From assembly GCF_016424485.1 (NCBI RefSeq), contig NZ_JAELUP010000077.1, forward strand, positions 102,805 to 166,804: a DNA stretch of 64,000 nt, in the 5' to 3' direction. The notes beneath the pieces are model-generated. The model saw only the letters and a program-made list of their open reading frames with translations, did no database searches and was not told the DNA's origin. The position numbers were made by a program, and so were the translations under genes. Within the stretch, counting starts at the first letter, position 1. The number at the start of each line of letters is the position of its first letter. This DNA is from Paenibacillus roseus. GTDB lineage: Bacteria > Bacillota > Bacilli > Paenibacillales > Paenibacillaceae. Below, piece after piece: positions 16,270 through 25,551 of the stretch.

Positions 16270-17448
16270 ATGGAGATCAGGCAGCTTCGCGCAGACGAAT
16301 ATGATAACAGGATGGAGCTTTCACAGTTTGCTTTCCAATTTCAGATCAGTCCGTCAGATTTGGAATCCAGGAGGTTAACCTACAAGCATGAGCAGGACTG
16401 GGGCGTATTTGACGAGCAGGGCAGCTTGCAGTCCGCACTCAGACTGATTCCGCTGGAGGCGTGGATTCAGGGCAAGAAGTTCGCCATGGGCGGCATTGCA
16501 TCTGTTGCGACATGGCCTGAAGCAAGACGGCAAGGATGCGTAAGCAAGCTGCTCGTTCATGCCTTGGAGACGATGAAGCGCAGCGGGCAATCACTGAGTA
16601 TGCTTCATCCGTTCGCGTTCGCTTTTTACCGGAAATTCGGCTATGAGCTGACGATAGAGCGAAAGAAGTATACCATGGAGACCGATCAACTGCCGCGGCG
16701 GCTGGAGACCTCGGGGCAGGTCAAGCGTATGCCGGAGCCTGATATTGAAATCTTGAATACGGTCTACGACCGGTTCGCCTCCCGTTACAGTGGAAACGTC
16801 GTTCGTACGGAAGAATGGTGGAAGGAACGGATACTGGACCGCAGCGGTCGTCTGGCTGTCTATTACAATGAGCAGAACGAAGCGGAAGGCTATATATTCT
16901 ACCACATTGAGAAGCAGATCATGACAGTGCATGAATATGTAAGCACGAGTGAGAATTCACGGGTGGCCCTGTGGACGTACATAGCAAATCATGACTCGAT
17001 GATTACTGAAGTGTCCCTTATCGTGCCGACAGATGACCAATTGCCATTCCTGCTGTCCAATCCGAGAATCAAGCAAGAGGTCATTCCGTATTTCATGTCG
17101 CGTATCGTGGACGCGCAAGCCTTCGTGAGTCAGTATCCATGGGCTGCGGCAACAGATGGGGCGTCGGTATTGCTGACTTTGTCCGATGCGTATGCGCCAT
17201 GGAATAACGGGACTTACCGTTTGAGCTGGAATGAGGCGGGTACAGGAGAACTGGAGCGCAGTGAAGAAGCTGTGCAGACAGGAGAGGCAATAGAATGCGA
17301 TATTCAGTCGTTAACAGCTATTCTGGCAGGGGGGCGGAAGCCGTCGTTCCTCCGGGAGACAGGCCGTATCAGCGGTCCGGAGGACAGTATCCGATTGCTG
17401 GAAAGCCGTATCCCGGAGCGGCTGCCGTATTTAATGGACTTTTTCTGA
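16270..17448 (+). CDS. Eis-like GNAT acetyltransferase
   Basis: 392 aa, the three-domain length of the Eis family: two GNAT folds and a C-terminal SCP2-like domain. The acetyl-CoA loop is VATWPEARRQGCVSKLL (about 75-91), followed by LHPFAFAFYRKFGYEL. Eis-like enzymes acetylate amines, including aminoglycosides and lysines; the substrate here is not readable. Cytoplasmic hexamer by family. I start at ATG 16270 (MEIRQLRADEY), with AGGAAAG just upstream; an in-frame TTG at 16252 would add six residues. Confidence 0.85.
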   Translation: MEIRQLRADEYDNRMELSQFAFQFQISPSDLESRRLTYKHEQDWGVFDEQGSLQSALRLIPLEAWIQGKKFAMGGIASVATWPEARRQGCVSKLLVHALETMKRSGQSLSMLHPFAFAFYRKFGYELTIERKKYTMETDQLPRRLETSGQVKRMPEPDIEILNTVYDRFASRYSGNVVRTEEWWKERILDRSGRLAVYYNEQNEAEGYIFYHIEKQIMTVHEYVSTSENSRVALWTYIANHDSMITEVSLIVPTDDQLPFLLSNPRIKQEVIPYFMSRIVDAQAFVSQYPWAAATDGASVLLTLSDAYAPWNNGTYRLSWNEAGTGELERSEEAVQTGEAIECDIQSLTAILAGGRKPSFLRETGRISGPEDSIRLLESRIPERLPYLMDFF

Positions 17449-17466
17449 TTTCCGATTGAAAAAATA

Positions 17467-17511
17467 AAAACGGCTGCCCTGCTCGCAAGCCATATGCTTA
17501 CGCTTGCTGTT
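17467..17511. terminator. Terminator between convergent genes, overlapping a coding end
   Basis: GCCCTGC...GCAAGC (from about 17475) pairs with GCTTGC...GCAGGGC (to about 17519). On the minus strand it is followed by GCCGTTTTTATTTTTT. The stem starts inside the last codons of the 17498 gene, so that end is constrained both as protein and as RNA. Confidence 0.7.
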
Positions 17512-17995
17512 GCAGGGCAAAACCTTCCTCAGTCAGATATTCTTCCGCTTCCTCGCGGGTTTCGAACGCCATGTCGAGCACATCCCCGGCATATACATAC
17601 CATAGGTCCTCTCTTGGCTTTAACAGGAGAGTGTGGCCTTCTTCGTTGGTCCAGATTTCTGTGATCGGCCCGGCGGCAATGGCACTGGCTGCAATTGTTT
17701 TAGGCTCTGTTTTAGGCTTGCCGGACAACGACCAGATTGATTTCTCGATCACTGAACGTAGTTCGTCTGCCGTAAAATCCCGGATGTTCACGAAGCCTTT
17801 GTCATCGATTGGATAACCGAGGATCAGCTCGGCATATACATAGCCGTTCCCGTTGGGGTGCAAGTGATAGACGACATTTTTCTTATCGTGAATACTGTCT
17901 TCATAATGAAAGTTGACCCGTTTGAGTGAAACATCTTTGCGCGTCAATTCGGAGAAAGATTCAATAATCTCAAGTTTCTGTTCAAAGGTAAGCAA
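17498..17995 (-). CDS. Conserved hypothetical protein
   Basis: 165 aa that I do not recognise. Soluble, acidic, without signal peptide or membrane segment. The first 90 residues look like one globular unit (QKLEIIESFSELTRKDVSLK onward); a short Ala-rich linker then leads to a second unit with TEIWTNEEGHTLLLKPRED and an acidic end. Start: TTG at 17995 with GGAGG seven bases upstream, a better match than any internal ATG. It may be cotranscribed with nothing; the next minus-strand gene upstream begins at 18075 and ends 80 bases away. Confidence 0.7.
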   Translation of the reverse strand: MLTFEQKLEIIESFSELTRKDVSLKRVNFHYEDSIHDKKNVVYHLHPNGNGYVYAELILGYPIDDKGFVNIRDFTADELRSVIEKSIWSLSGKPKTEPKTIAASAIAAGPITEIWTNEEGHTLLLKPREDLWYVYAGDVLDMAFETREEAEEYLTEEGFALQQQA

Positions 17996-18074
17996 GGCAT
18001 AGCCTCCAGCATCTGTAATATGGTGCCGTGATTATACCATATTCCACGGGAAGAACCAACGGCGGCATCCTGAT

Positions 18075-18782
18075 TTAATGGTTGATTGGCTGCTCTATAA
18101 CTTGGCGAATCCGCTCTTCAACAAGCTCCAGATTCCATTCCTGCCTTGTGAAGCGGATTGGCGTCAATTCGGGTCGCAGCGTCAGGTCATGCTTGCCGAC
18201 AACGATGGGAATCAGGCTATTGTTCAGCAAAGGGATGTCGGCTACAGCGTCTCCCATGCTCAGCAGGTGAACGGAATCAAGGGATTGAAAGCTTGCATGG
18301 CGCAAGATGCGTTCTTTGTTCAAGCCGTAATTTTGAGCGACTTGTCCGGTGATCCTGCCGTGCGCGGTCTTAAGTTGAAAGGCGAAGATGTCTCGCAACC
18401 CCAACTGATCGCGATAGGTTTCGAGTAGGTCAAGCGGCGCTCCGCTCACAAGATATGTGCGAATGCCATATTTGTTCAGCAATTGAAACAGCCGATAGGC
18501 ATCCGGAAAAAGGCCGGCCTCATTCAAAGGGCGGTAGGACCGAACCGCATCCACGTAGTCGGCGAACGAACAGCCCGCCAAAGCCTTGGCAAAGGATGCG
18601 CAGGTGCGCTCGGTATAATCTGCATAGGGAAGGGTTCCTGCCAAATATTGATGCTCCAGTTCTTTGAAGACAAGCAGCAACTGCCCGCTGACGAGTTGTT
18701 GCTCAACCAGATGGTCAGCCAGTCCATAAATGGTGTATCCGCGATGCAGGGTATTATCCCAATCAATCAGTGCATAGTGCAT
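18075..18782 (-). CDS. HAD-superfamily phosphatase
   Basis: 235 aa. The nucleophile motif is ALIDWDNTL (Asp at residues 7 and 9), motif II is YLVSGAP (Ser), and motif IV is MGDAVADIPLL. The SerB-like order and C1 cap suggest a small phosphomonoesterase. The substrate is unknown. I start at ATG 18782, with a run of six G seven bases upstream, rather than the longer frame to 18893, which lacks a ribosome site. It is divergent from the binding-protein operon at 19038 and could supply a dephosphorylation step to it, but that is only positional. Confidence 0.8.
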   Translation of the reverse strand: MHYALIDWDNTLHRGYTIYGLADHLVEQQLVSGQLLLVFKELEHQYLAGTLPYADYTERTCASFAKALAGCSFADYVDAVRSYRPLNEAGLFPDAYRLFQLLNKYGIRTYLVSGAPLDLLETYRDQLGLRDIFAFQLKTAHGRITGQVAQNYGLNKERILRHASFQSLDSVHLLSMGDAVADIPLLNNSLIPIVVGKHDLTLRPELTPIRFTRQEWNLELVEERIRQVIEQPINH

Positions 18783-19037
18783 AGCTGTTCCCCCCTGGAT
18801 TCCGTACAATACAAGCGATATAATGTTCGCTTCATCATCTCTTCCCCTATCATCGCATAAAAATGAATGTATCGCTTGACTCTCCAGTTGCATGGAGGGT
18901 TATTATTTTTTTATATCATTGTAAGTTCATAGGAATAGATCATAATAAATAATGGGCTGTAAAGACGGTATGGATCGATCCGGTCAGCAACATGCTAAAT
19001 TGCAGCTACACAGCAGTAAGAAGGGAGCAAATGTTGT

Positions 19038-20048
19038 ATGAAAAGAAGCTTATTTGCATTGCTCAGTGTCATTATCGTTTCCGCTGTTATTTTGAGCGGC
19101 TGCGGCGGAAGCGGAGCGAAGGATGGCGCAGCAGGCGGGGAGAAGCTTGAGTCGACCAGCGTTATTTTGGACTGGACCCCGAACACCAATCATACCGGTC
19201 TGTACGTTGCGTTAGAGAAGGGCTACTACAAGGAAGAGGGCCTGGATGTGCAGATTATACAGCCATCGGAAGGGACGACCGCGACATTGATTGCTGCTGG
19301 CAAGGGCGATTTTGGCGTCAGCTATCAGGAGGATGTCACCTATGCGCTTACGAGTAAAGCCAAGTTGCCGATCAAGGCCATTGCCACGATCATTCAGCAC
19401 AATACATCCGGGTTCGCCGCTCCCAAGAGCAAAAATATTCAAAGCGTGAAGGATTTTGAGGGCAAATTCTATGGCGGCTGGGGCTCACCTTCCGAGGAAG
19501 CCATTCTGCAAGCGGTGATGGAAAAGGCCGGTGCGGACTACAGCAAGCTGAATCACGTGGATATCGGCAGTGACGATTATTTTGCCGCTACGCGTAAAAG
19601 TGTTGACTTTGCCTGGATATTCGAGGGCTGGACTGGAATTGAGGCCAAGCTCAGGGGCGTCGAGCTCACCTATATCCCGGCCAGGGAGTTGGACCCTGCG
19701 CTGGACTATTACACGCCAATTCTGATCGCTGGGACGAAGACCCTAGCTGATCAGCCGGATAAGGCGCGCAAATTTTTAAGGGCTACGCAAAAGGGCTACC
19801 AATACGCCATTGACCACCCGGAGGAAAGCGCAGAACTTCTCCTGAAACATGCGCCGGAAATTGACAAGCAATTGGCTGTGGAAAGCCAGAAGTTTTTGGC
19901 TGGTCAGTACATTGCCGATGCGCCTGCCTGGGGTCATATGAAGACGGAAATATGGAGCGGTTATGCGCAGTTTTTGAGAAGCAAAGGGGTTATTGAATCG
20001 GATTTGAAGCCGGAGGACGCATTTACAAACGAATTTCTTCCGAAATGA
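19038..20048 (+). CDS. NMT1/ThiY-like ABC substrate-binding lipoprotein
   Basis: 336 aa extracellular lipoprotein of the NMT1/THI5-like binding family (ThiY, RibY, SsuA relatives). A basic start and hydrophobic stretch lead to the lipobox LSGC at residue 22. The mature part opens with the family core [21 protein letters not shown] and has [13 protein letters not shown]. Closest by pattern to ThiY-type pyrimidine-precursor binders, but I see no thi-box upstream, so thiamine control is not supported. Start: ATG with AAGGGAG 10 bases upstream. First gene of a tight run with a second binding protein, kinase, permease and ATPase. Confidence 0.88.
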   Translation: MKRSLFALLSVIIVSAVILSGCGGSGAKDGAAGGEKLESTSVILDWTPNTNHTGLYVALEKGYYKEEGLDVQIIQPSEGTTATLIAAGKGDFGVSYQEDVTYALTSKAKLPIKAIATIIQHNTSGFAAPKSKNIQSVKDFEGKFYGGWGSPSEEAILQAVMEKAGADYSKLNHVDIGSDDYFAATRKSVDFAWIFEGWTGIEAKLRGVELTYIPARELDPALDYYTPILIAGTKTLADQPDKARKFLRATQKGYQYAIDHPEESAELLLKHAPEIDKQLAVESQKFLAGQYIADAPAWGHMKTEIWSGYAQFLRSKGVIESDLKPEDAFTNEFLPK

Positions 20049-20085
20049 TACCTATAACAGACCTTACAGAAAAGGATGTTGACGT

Positions 20086-21009
20086 ATGAAAAATGTGAAA
20101 GTCATGCTTGAATACTTCTATCCATGGACCAATGCCGCCGGTTTCTATTATGCTCGCGAACAAGGCTGGTACCGGGAAGCGGGCCTTGATGTGGAGTTTA
20201 CCGTGTATGATCCCGGCCGCGGAGATACGCTGGCTTATCTGGCCAAAGGCGAGGCGGATTTCGGTATTTTCCCGAGCAACCGCCTGCTGGTGCAGCGCGA
20301 AAAGCTGCCCGTCGTCATTGGCGTGGCAGCCATTAACCATCGGGGGATGGAGACGGTCCAGACCGTACGCAGCACAGGCATCAGACGGCCTGCCGATCTC
20401 GCCGGCAAGCGGGTAGCCATGAATCCGACGCCGCGTGGCCTTGCCATGATCCGCCAACTGGTGAGCGCAGATGGCGGGAATCCCGACGATATCATTATCG
20501 TGGATGCGGGTTCCCGGGAATTGACTCCGGATGCGATTGCTGCCGGCGAGGCAGATGCTACCTTCGGCAGCTACTGGGCATGGGAGATTCTGATGGACAC
20601 AGCCGTGCCGGATGAGGAGCGTATTGTCTGGCCGGTCGATGAAATTGGCGCGCCGCCGTACCATAGCTATTTGCTGGGAACACAGGAAGAGGCGGCGCGA
20701 CGTGATCCCGAGACTGTCCGAGCATTTCTTGCCGCAACAGCCAAAGGTTTTCAAGCCTTGGCCGCGGAACCGCTTAAGGCAGCCCCGATCTATGAGCGCA
20801 TTATCCCCTTCTTCCCGGCTCGTCTGGTAGAGCGGTCGCTGCCGCTCATTGCCGCCACTTGGCTCCATGAAGGCCAATGGGGTGTGCAAAGAGAAGAATT
20901 GATGGCCCCTTACGCGCATTGGCTGGCCGATCACGGCATTTTGCAAAACCGTGACGGCTGGAACAGCGCGTATACGAATGACTATTTGCCGCAGAGGGAA
21001 CAAGCATGA
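20086..21009 (+). CDS. NMT1/THI5-like protein without signal peptide
   Basis: 307 aa of the same family as the preceding gene: EYFYPWTNAAGFYYAREQGW at the start, GEADFGIFPSN, and the shared ending YTNDYLP (cf. FTNEFLP). It begins MKNVKVMLEYF directly, with no signal peptide or lipobox, so it should stay in the cytoplasm. Either it is a cytosolic ligand sensor or carrier, or an enzyme of the THI5 type; it lacks the Cys-rich motif of yeast THI5, so enzymatic pyrimidine synthesis is not supported. Ribosome site AAAAGGA upstream; it overlaps the kinase gene by four bases, which implies coupled translation. Confidence 0.82.
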   Translation: MKNVKVMLEYFYPWTNAAGFYYAREQGWYREAGLDVEFTVYDPGRGDTLAYLAKGEADFGIFPSNRLLVQREKLPVVIGVAAINHRGMETVQTVRSTGIRRPADLAGKRVAMNPTPRGLAMIRQLVSADGGNPDDIIIVDAGSRELTPDAIAAGEADATFGSYWAWEILMDTAVPDEERIVWPVDEIGAPPYHSYLLGTQEEAARRDPETVRAFLAATAKGFQALAAEPLKAAPIYERIIPFFPARLVERSLPLIAATWLHEGQWGVQREELMAPYAHWLADHGILQNRDGWNSAYTNDYLPQREQA

Positions 21010-22178
21010 GCGGCAGCATTGGCGAGGTACAGGCGCATGGCATGGGCACAACGCTTGTTCGGCCAGACTGGGCGCCGATTCAGTTGGAGGAAGCCAATCG
21101 CCTGCTTGTCATGTATCCGCAGCTGGGTGAAGCACTGGAACTGGTCTGGCACAGTCCACGGCCATTCTCCAGCGCCACGATTGCCGAAACGACCGCAGGG
21201 CGGTTGTTCATCAAGCGGCATCACCAATCTGTGCGGGATGCGGAAGGGCTGATGGAGGAGCATCATTTAATTGCTCATCTGCATAGCCAAGGCATTCCTG
21301 TCAGTAATATTATTGTCGGCGCTGGCGGGCATACGGCCTTTGAACTGGATGAATGGACATATGAGATTCACCGGCTGGCCCAGGGTTTCGATCTATACAG
21401 GGATGCGGTTTCCTGGAGTCCCTTTCTGTCTGTTGCCCATGCTCATGCTGCCGGGGAATCGCTGGCGCGCATGCATCTGGCTGCCGAAAGCTACACGGCT
21501 CCGCCAAGGCCGCCGCGAATGCTGGTGTCAAGCTTCTCTATCTTTGGATCAGCCGACCCTTATGCAGCGATGTCTTCCTACATCGCGGAGCGGAAGGCAC
21601 TTTCTGACTATATGAATACCCGGTCCTGGAAGGAAGACCTGGAGTCGGTGCTTATGCCGCTCCATAAGCGGTTGGCGCCATGGCTCAAGGAACTGAAGCC
21701 CTTATGGACACATAACGACTGGCACGCTTCCAACTTGCTATGGAGCAATCCGGCCGATCTGGGCAATGACCTTGCTTGGGTGGAGACAATTATGGATTTT
21801 GGTCTGTCGGATCGAACAAATGCCGTCTATGATTTGGCTACTGCCCTTGAGCGCAATACGATTGAATGGCTGGCGATGGATGATAGCCGCAGGCAGGACA
21901 TTACGCATCCTGAGCAAGCCGCAGCGCTGCTTGAGGGCTATGAATCGGTTCGCCCCTTGAGCAGCGGCGAGTCGGCCGCGCTGGTTGCCATGCTTCCGCT
22001 TGTGCATGTGGAATTTGCGCTGTCGGAAATCGACTATTTTATCGGCATCGTAGGCTCTCTTGCTAATGCTGATCTGGCTTATGATACGTTCCTGATTGGA
22101 CATGCGAAGTGGTTTAGTGAGGAAGCAGGCAAGAATTTTCTTGATTTCTTGGAAAGAAGATTGCTCCACGTTGGATAG
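21006..22178 (+). CDS. APH-family phosphotransferase
   Basis: 390 aa kinase of the aminoglycoside phosphotransferase/choline kinase fold. The catalytic loop is THNDWHASNLLW (Asp and Asn) and the metal-binding Asp is in IMDFGLSD. A Lys in GRLFIKRHHQS likely contacts ATP. Small-molecule kinases of this fold act on sugars, homoserine, choline and thiamine precursors. Coupled by a four-base ATGA overlap to the cytosolic binding-type protein, it most likely phosphorylates the compound imported by this system (inference). There is no membrane segment. A 136-base gap with a possible second promoter follows. Confidence 0.82.
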   Translation: MSGSIGEVQAHGMGTTLVRPDWAPIQLEEANRLLVMYPQLGEALELVWHSPRPFSSATIAETTAGRLFIKRHHQSVRDAEGLMEEHHLIAHLHSQGIPVSNIIVGAGGHTAFELDEWTYEIHRLAQGFDLYRDAVSWSPFLSVAHAHAAGESLARMHLAAESYTAPPRPPRMLVSSFSIFGSADPYAAMSSYIAERKALSDYMNTRSWKEDLESVLMPLHKRLAPWLKELKPLWTHNDWHASNLLWSNPADLGNDLAWVETIMDFGLSDRTNAVYDLATALERNTIEWLAMDDSRRQDITHPEQAAALLEGYESVRPLSSGESAALVAMLPLVHVEFALSEIDYFIGIVGSLANADLAYDTFLIGHAKWFSEEAGKNFLDFLERRLLHVG

Positions 22179-22197
22179 CGGTTTGCACATCCGACCG

Positions 22198-22226
22198 TTG
22201 ACAGCACATCGGGTTATTGTTAATTT
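22198..22226 (+). promoter_or_regulatory. Possible internal promoter before the permease gene
   Basis: -35 TTGACA (22198-22203), 17-bp spacer, -10 TAATTT (22221-22226). It would allow the permease, ATPase, MerR and sulfurtransferase genes to be expressed separately from the first three genes. Confidence 0.45.
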
Positions 22227-22314
22227 ATAAATAATTCAATATGAATAGAGTGTTTTTTGGTTATTACTTTAAGAAGTCTGAACAGAATGCTGGGCGATTA
22301 AGGACGTGACTCTT

Positions 22315-23067
22315 ATGAACAAAAGCAAGAGGATGGACCAGAGGCTGTATCCGATTGCGACCCTGCTGTTGGCTATTGTGCTTTGGCAGATGGTGGTAAC
22401 CTTGGGTGGAATACCTCTCTATATTCTGCCTTCTCCGCTGGACACGGTGAATGCGCTCATCAGCGATTTCGGGACGATTGCAGGACATGTCGGGATGACC
22501 CTTTATGAATCCATTATCGGTTTTACACTGTCGATATTGCTTGCGTTCGTGCTGGGCGTTATGATGGACAGCTTCCCGATCGTGAAGAAATCGTTATACC
22601 CGATCCTGATTGTTTCGCAGACCATACCGACTATCGCCCTGACGCCGCTGTTCATTGTATGGTTTGACTTTGGCCTTCTGCCTAAGGTGCTCATTATCAT
22701 CATGGTATGTTTTTTCCCGATATGCATCAGTCTGGTTGACGGTTTTGAAAAGGTGGACAAGGATTACTTGAATCTGTTCCGTACCTATAAAGCATCGAAG
22801 CTGCAAACCTTTATCCATTTGAAGCTCCCTTACGCGCTCGTCAATTTCTTCTCCGGTCTCAAGATCGCTGCTACTTATATGATCATGGCTGCGATTATCG
22901 GGGAGTGGCAGGGAGGCACCAAGGGCATTGGCGTCTATATGGTGCGAGCCAAAAATGCCTATGCGCTGGATAAAGTATTCGGGGCAATTCTGGTTATTGT
23001 TATTATAAGTGTGGCCTTTATATATGTGATCAACATGATCGCCAAAAAAACAACCCACTGGAAGTAG
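22315..23067 (+). CDS. ABC transporter permease (ThiX/SsuC type)
   Basis: 250 aa integral membrane protein with about six hydrophobic segments. The ATPase-contacting EAA-type loop is recognisable (LNLFRTYKASKLQTFIHLKLP). The family, binding-protein-dependent transport inner membrane component, serves nitrate, sulfonate and pyrimidine importers. The cognate binding protein is most likely the lipoprotein at 19038 and the ATPase at 23079. I start at ATG 22315, with AAGGA 10 bases upstream; an in-frame GTG lies nine bases earlier. Confidence 0.87.
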   Translation: MNKSKRMDQRLYPIATLLLAIVLWQMVVTLGGIPLYILPSPLDTVNALISDFGTIAGHVGMTLYESIIGFTLSILLAFVLGVMMDSFPIVKKSLYPILIVSQTIPTIALTPLFIVWFDFGLLPKVLIIIMVCFFPICISLVDGFEKVDKDYLNLFRTYKASKLQTFIHLKLPYALVNFFSGLKIAATYMIMAAIIGEWQGGTKGIGVYMVRAKNAYALDKVFGAILVIVIISVAFIYVINMIAKKTTHWK

Positions 23068-23078
23068 CGGAGGTTACC

Positions 23079-23840
23079 ATGCAGGATAGAACGCTGGCCG
23101 GGAAGGCCAATTCGGCTGCACGCGAATGTGACGCCTTGATACGTTTGGATCGGATCAGCAAATCGTACGGTGCTTCCGAAATCTTGAAGGACATTGCTTT
23201 GCATGTGGGCAAAGGCGAGTTCGTGTCTATCCTGGGCCCGAGCGGCTCCGGGAAGAGCACGCTTTTTAATATTATTAGCGGTTTGGTTCCGGCGGATGAG
23301 GGGACTGTTCATGTCAACGGACAAATCGGGTACATGCAGCAGAAGGACCTGCTGTTGCCATGGAAGACGGTACTCGACAATATTGTGCTTGCGCTGGACC
23401 TGAAGGGGCAGGACAAGAAGGCTTCGCGAGCGAAGGCGGAAGCCCTGATTGATCGAATCGGGCTTAGAGGCTATGAACGAAAATATCCGAGCGAGCTGTC
23501 GGGGGGAATGAAGCAGCGTGCAAGCTTCCTGCGGACGTTCCTGGCATCAGGTGAAATCATGCTGCTGGACGAACCGTTCGGAGCGCTTGATTCCATCACC
23601 AAGTCGAATATGCAGACCTGGCTGCTGGAGATGCAGAAGGCGCTCGGTATTACGATCCTTTTTATTACCCACGATATTGAAGAGGCGATTCTGCTGTCTG
23701 ACCGTATCTACGTGCTGTCCTCCAGACCGGGTGTGCTCAAGGAAGAGCTTGAGGTGGGCTTCAATCGGGAGAATAAGCGGGAGCGACTTGTTAATCCCGA
23801 GCTGCTGATCATGAAGGAAGCGATCAAGGGACTGTTATAG
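23079..23840 (+). CDS. ABC transporter ATP-binding protein (ThiZ/SsuB type)
   Basis: 253 aa with all ABC motifs: Walker A GPSGSGKST, Q-loop region GYMQQKDLLLPW, signature LSGGMKQRAS, Walker B IMLLDEP, D-loop GALD and H-loop ITHD. This is the nitrate/sulfonate/taurine/pyrimidine importer class. An extension of about 20 residues precedes the usual start. GGAGG stands seven bases before the ATG, 11 bases after the permease stop, so permease and ATPase are one transcript. Confidence 0.9.
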   Translation: MQDRTLAGKANSAARECDALIRLDRISKSYGASEILKDIALHVGKGEFVSILGPSGSGKSTLFNIISGLVPADEGTVHVNGQIGYMQQKDLLLPWKTVLDNIVLALDLKGQDKKASRAKAEALIDRIGLRGYERKYPSELSGGMKQRASFLRTFLASGEIMLLDEPFGALDSITKSNMQTWLLEMQKALGITILFITHDIEEAILLSDRIYVLSSRPGVLKEELEVGFNRENKRERLVNPELLIMKEAIKGLL

Positions 23841-23876
23841 GACGGAGTTTTGTTGAGAGATAAAGGAGGCTGGAGC

Positions 23877-24725
23877 GTGGAATGGCATACGATTGGCGAG
23901 GTTTCGAAGCTGTGCAATATCCCCATTCGGACGCTGCGATACTATGATGATATCGGCCTGCTCAAGCCGGGGAAAATCTCGCCTGAAACAAACTATCGCT
24001 ACTATTCAATAGAAGGGATACGCAGAATCCCGCTTATTAAATATTACAAACAGCTTGGCTTCAAGCTGGAAGATATTAAAGAAATGCTGGAGCGGCCGAC
24101 CTTTGGGGTATTGGAAGACTATATGGCCAAGGAACTGCTCATTGTCGAGAAGCAAATGGTCGTGCTGCAGAAGAAGCATTTTGCCATTAAGGAATGGCAG
24201 CGGCTGCTGGAGCAGGGGGAGACTTTGCTTACCAAGTCGGTAAATGAGAATAAGGTCACGCTGACCCGATTTCCCAAGTACCGCAGCTTGAAGTTCCGCT
24301 ACGAAATTGAGCATAGTCAATCTGCGGACATCGAGGTGCTTTACAGCAATCTTCTGGTTGAACTGTGCAGCCGCAATAATATTTTTGCATACGGGCCGTT
24401 CATGCTTTGTTTTGAGGATTTTCAACAGCGCAAGAACCATACCTTTACGGGCGTGGACTGCTATACCGCCGTTATTGAGGATGAGACGAACGAGGCTTTG
24501 ACGACGGAGGTGGGCGGATTCGATGCCGTCAGCCTTGTGCATAAGGGTGACTACCTGACCCTAGCGGACAGCTACGACAGAATTCAGGAATGGGCCGAGC
24601 AGCAGGGGATAGAGCTGCAGGGCGCTTCGTACGAGCGCTACATTATTGACCCGTGGAGTACAGCAGACAGCAACAACTACATTACGGAGCTTATTCTGCC
24701 GATTGGAGGGAGCGCCAATGACTAA
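23877..24725 (+). CDS. MerR-family regulator with effector-binding domain
   Basis: 282 aa. The N-terminal winged-helix is typical of MerR (IGEVSKLCNIPIRTLRYYDD, then KPGKISPETNYRYYS), followed by a coiled-coil dimerisation helix and a C-terminal GyrI-like effector domain, the BmrR/Mta-type layout. Such domains bind hydrophobic or cationic small molecules. Start: GTG at 23877 with AAAGGAGG seven bases upstream, preferred to an in-frame TTG at 23850. It overlaps the sulfurtransferase gene by eight bases. It probably regulates this transport operon, though no operator is evident. Confidence 0.85.
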   Translation: MEWHTIGEVSKLCNIPIRTLRYYDDIGLLKPGKISPETNYRYYSIEGIRRIPLIKYYKQLGFKLEDIKEMLERPTFGVLEDYMAKELLIVEKQMVVLQKKHFAIKEWQRLLEQGETLLTKSVNENKVTLTRFPKYRSLKFRYEIEHSQSADIEVLYSNLLVELCSRNNIFAYGPFMLCFEDFQQRKNHTFTGVDCYTAVIEDETNEALTTEVGGFDAVSLVHKGDYLTLADSYDRIQEWAEQQGIELQGASYERYIIDPWSTADSNNYITELILPIGGSAND

Positions 24726-25551
24726 TTTGATCCATTCATCCGAGGCGGTTCATCGCCTCCATGATCCGCATACGGTGTTTGCAGATGTCCGATTCGTGCT
24801 GGGAGAGCCGTCTGCCGGCTATGCGGCCTATGAGCGAGGCCATATTCCCGGCGCAGTTTTCTTCGATCTGAATGAGGACCTGTCCGGCCCCAAGCAGGAG
24901 CACGGCGGCGGTCATCCGCTGCCTCATCCCGATCTTTTTGCGGAGAAGCTGGGCCGTGCCGGCATTGACAGTCATACTCAGGTCATTGTGTACGATGATC
25001 AGGGCGGCAGCATTGCATCCCGTCTCTGGTGGATGCTGAAATATGCGGGACATGAACGGGTCAGGCTGCTCAATGATGGATATTCAGGCTGGCTCGCGAA
25101 TGGATACCCTGTAACGTCAGTGTCTTCCCGGCCTGAGGCCAAGCAGTTTGTTCCCCGTTGGAATGAGCGGCTGCAGGCGACGATTAGCGACGTTAAGGCT
25201 GCAATGGGGAAAGCGGACAGTGTGCTTATCGACTCGCGAATACACAACCGTTATACAGGTGAGGATACCTCGAAGTATTTGAAGGCCGGGCATATTCCGG
25301 GAGCGATTAATCATTACTGGGAAGACGGCTCGCCGGACGGCCTGTTTCTCGGCGCGGTCGAGCAGCGGGAGCGGTTCAAAGCCATCCCGGCAGATTGCGA
25401 AATTATCGTCTACTGCGGCGCGGGCGTTACCGCATGTCCGAATGTGCTTGCGCTAACGGAAGCAGGTTATAGTCATGTGAAGCTGTATGTGGGAAGCTGG
25501 AGTGATTGGATTAGCTACGAGGAGAATCCGGTGGCGACGGGGGAAGAGTGA
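24718..25551 (+). CDS. Thiosulfate/3-mercaptopyruvate sulfurtransferase
   Basis: 277 aa, two tandem rhodanese domains. The first is the inactive half (GHIPGAVFFD, YDDQGG in place of a Cys); the second carries the active-site Cys233 in CGAGVTAC, closer to the mercaptopyruvate enzymes (CG-x-GVTA) than to classical rhodanese. It transfers sulfane sulfur to a thiol or cyanide acceptor. Cytoplasmic. Start: ATG with GGAGGG seven bases upstream, overlapping the MerR gene. Its 3' end is duplicated twice downstream (25953 and 27276), which suggests that this gene end is a target for integrating elements. Confidence 0.87.
   Translation: MTNLIHSSEAVHRLHDPHTVFADVRFVLGEPSAGYAAYERGHIPGAVFFDLNEDLSGPKQEHGGGHPLPHPDLFAEKLGRAGIDSHTQVIVYDDQGGSIASRLWWMLKYAGHERVRLLNDGYSGWLANGYPVTSVSSRPEAKQFVPRWNERLQATISDVKAAMGKADSVLIDSRIHNRYTGEDTSKYLKAGHIPGAINHYWEDGSPDGLFLGAVEQRERFKAIPADCEIIVYCGAGVTACPNVLALTEAGYSHVKLYVGSWSDWISYEENPVATGEE

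Noticed and set aside
18899-19037. Possible thi-box (TPP riboswitch) before the ThiY-like gene
   Set aside because: I looked for the CTGAGA and GACC-type conserved segments and did not find them; the leader is too short.
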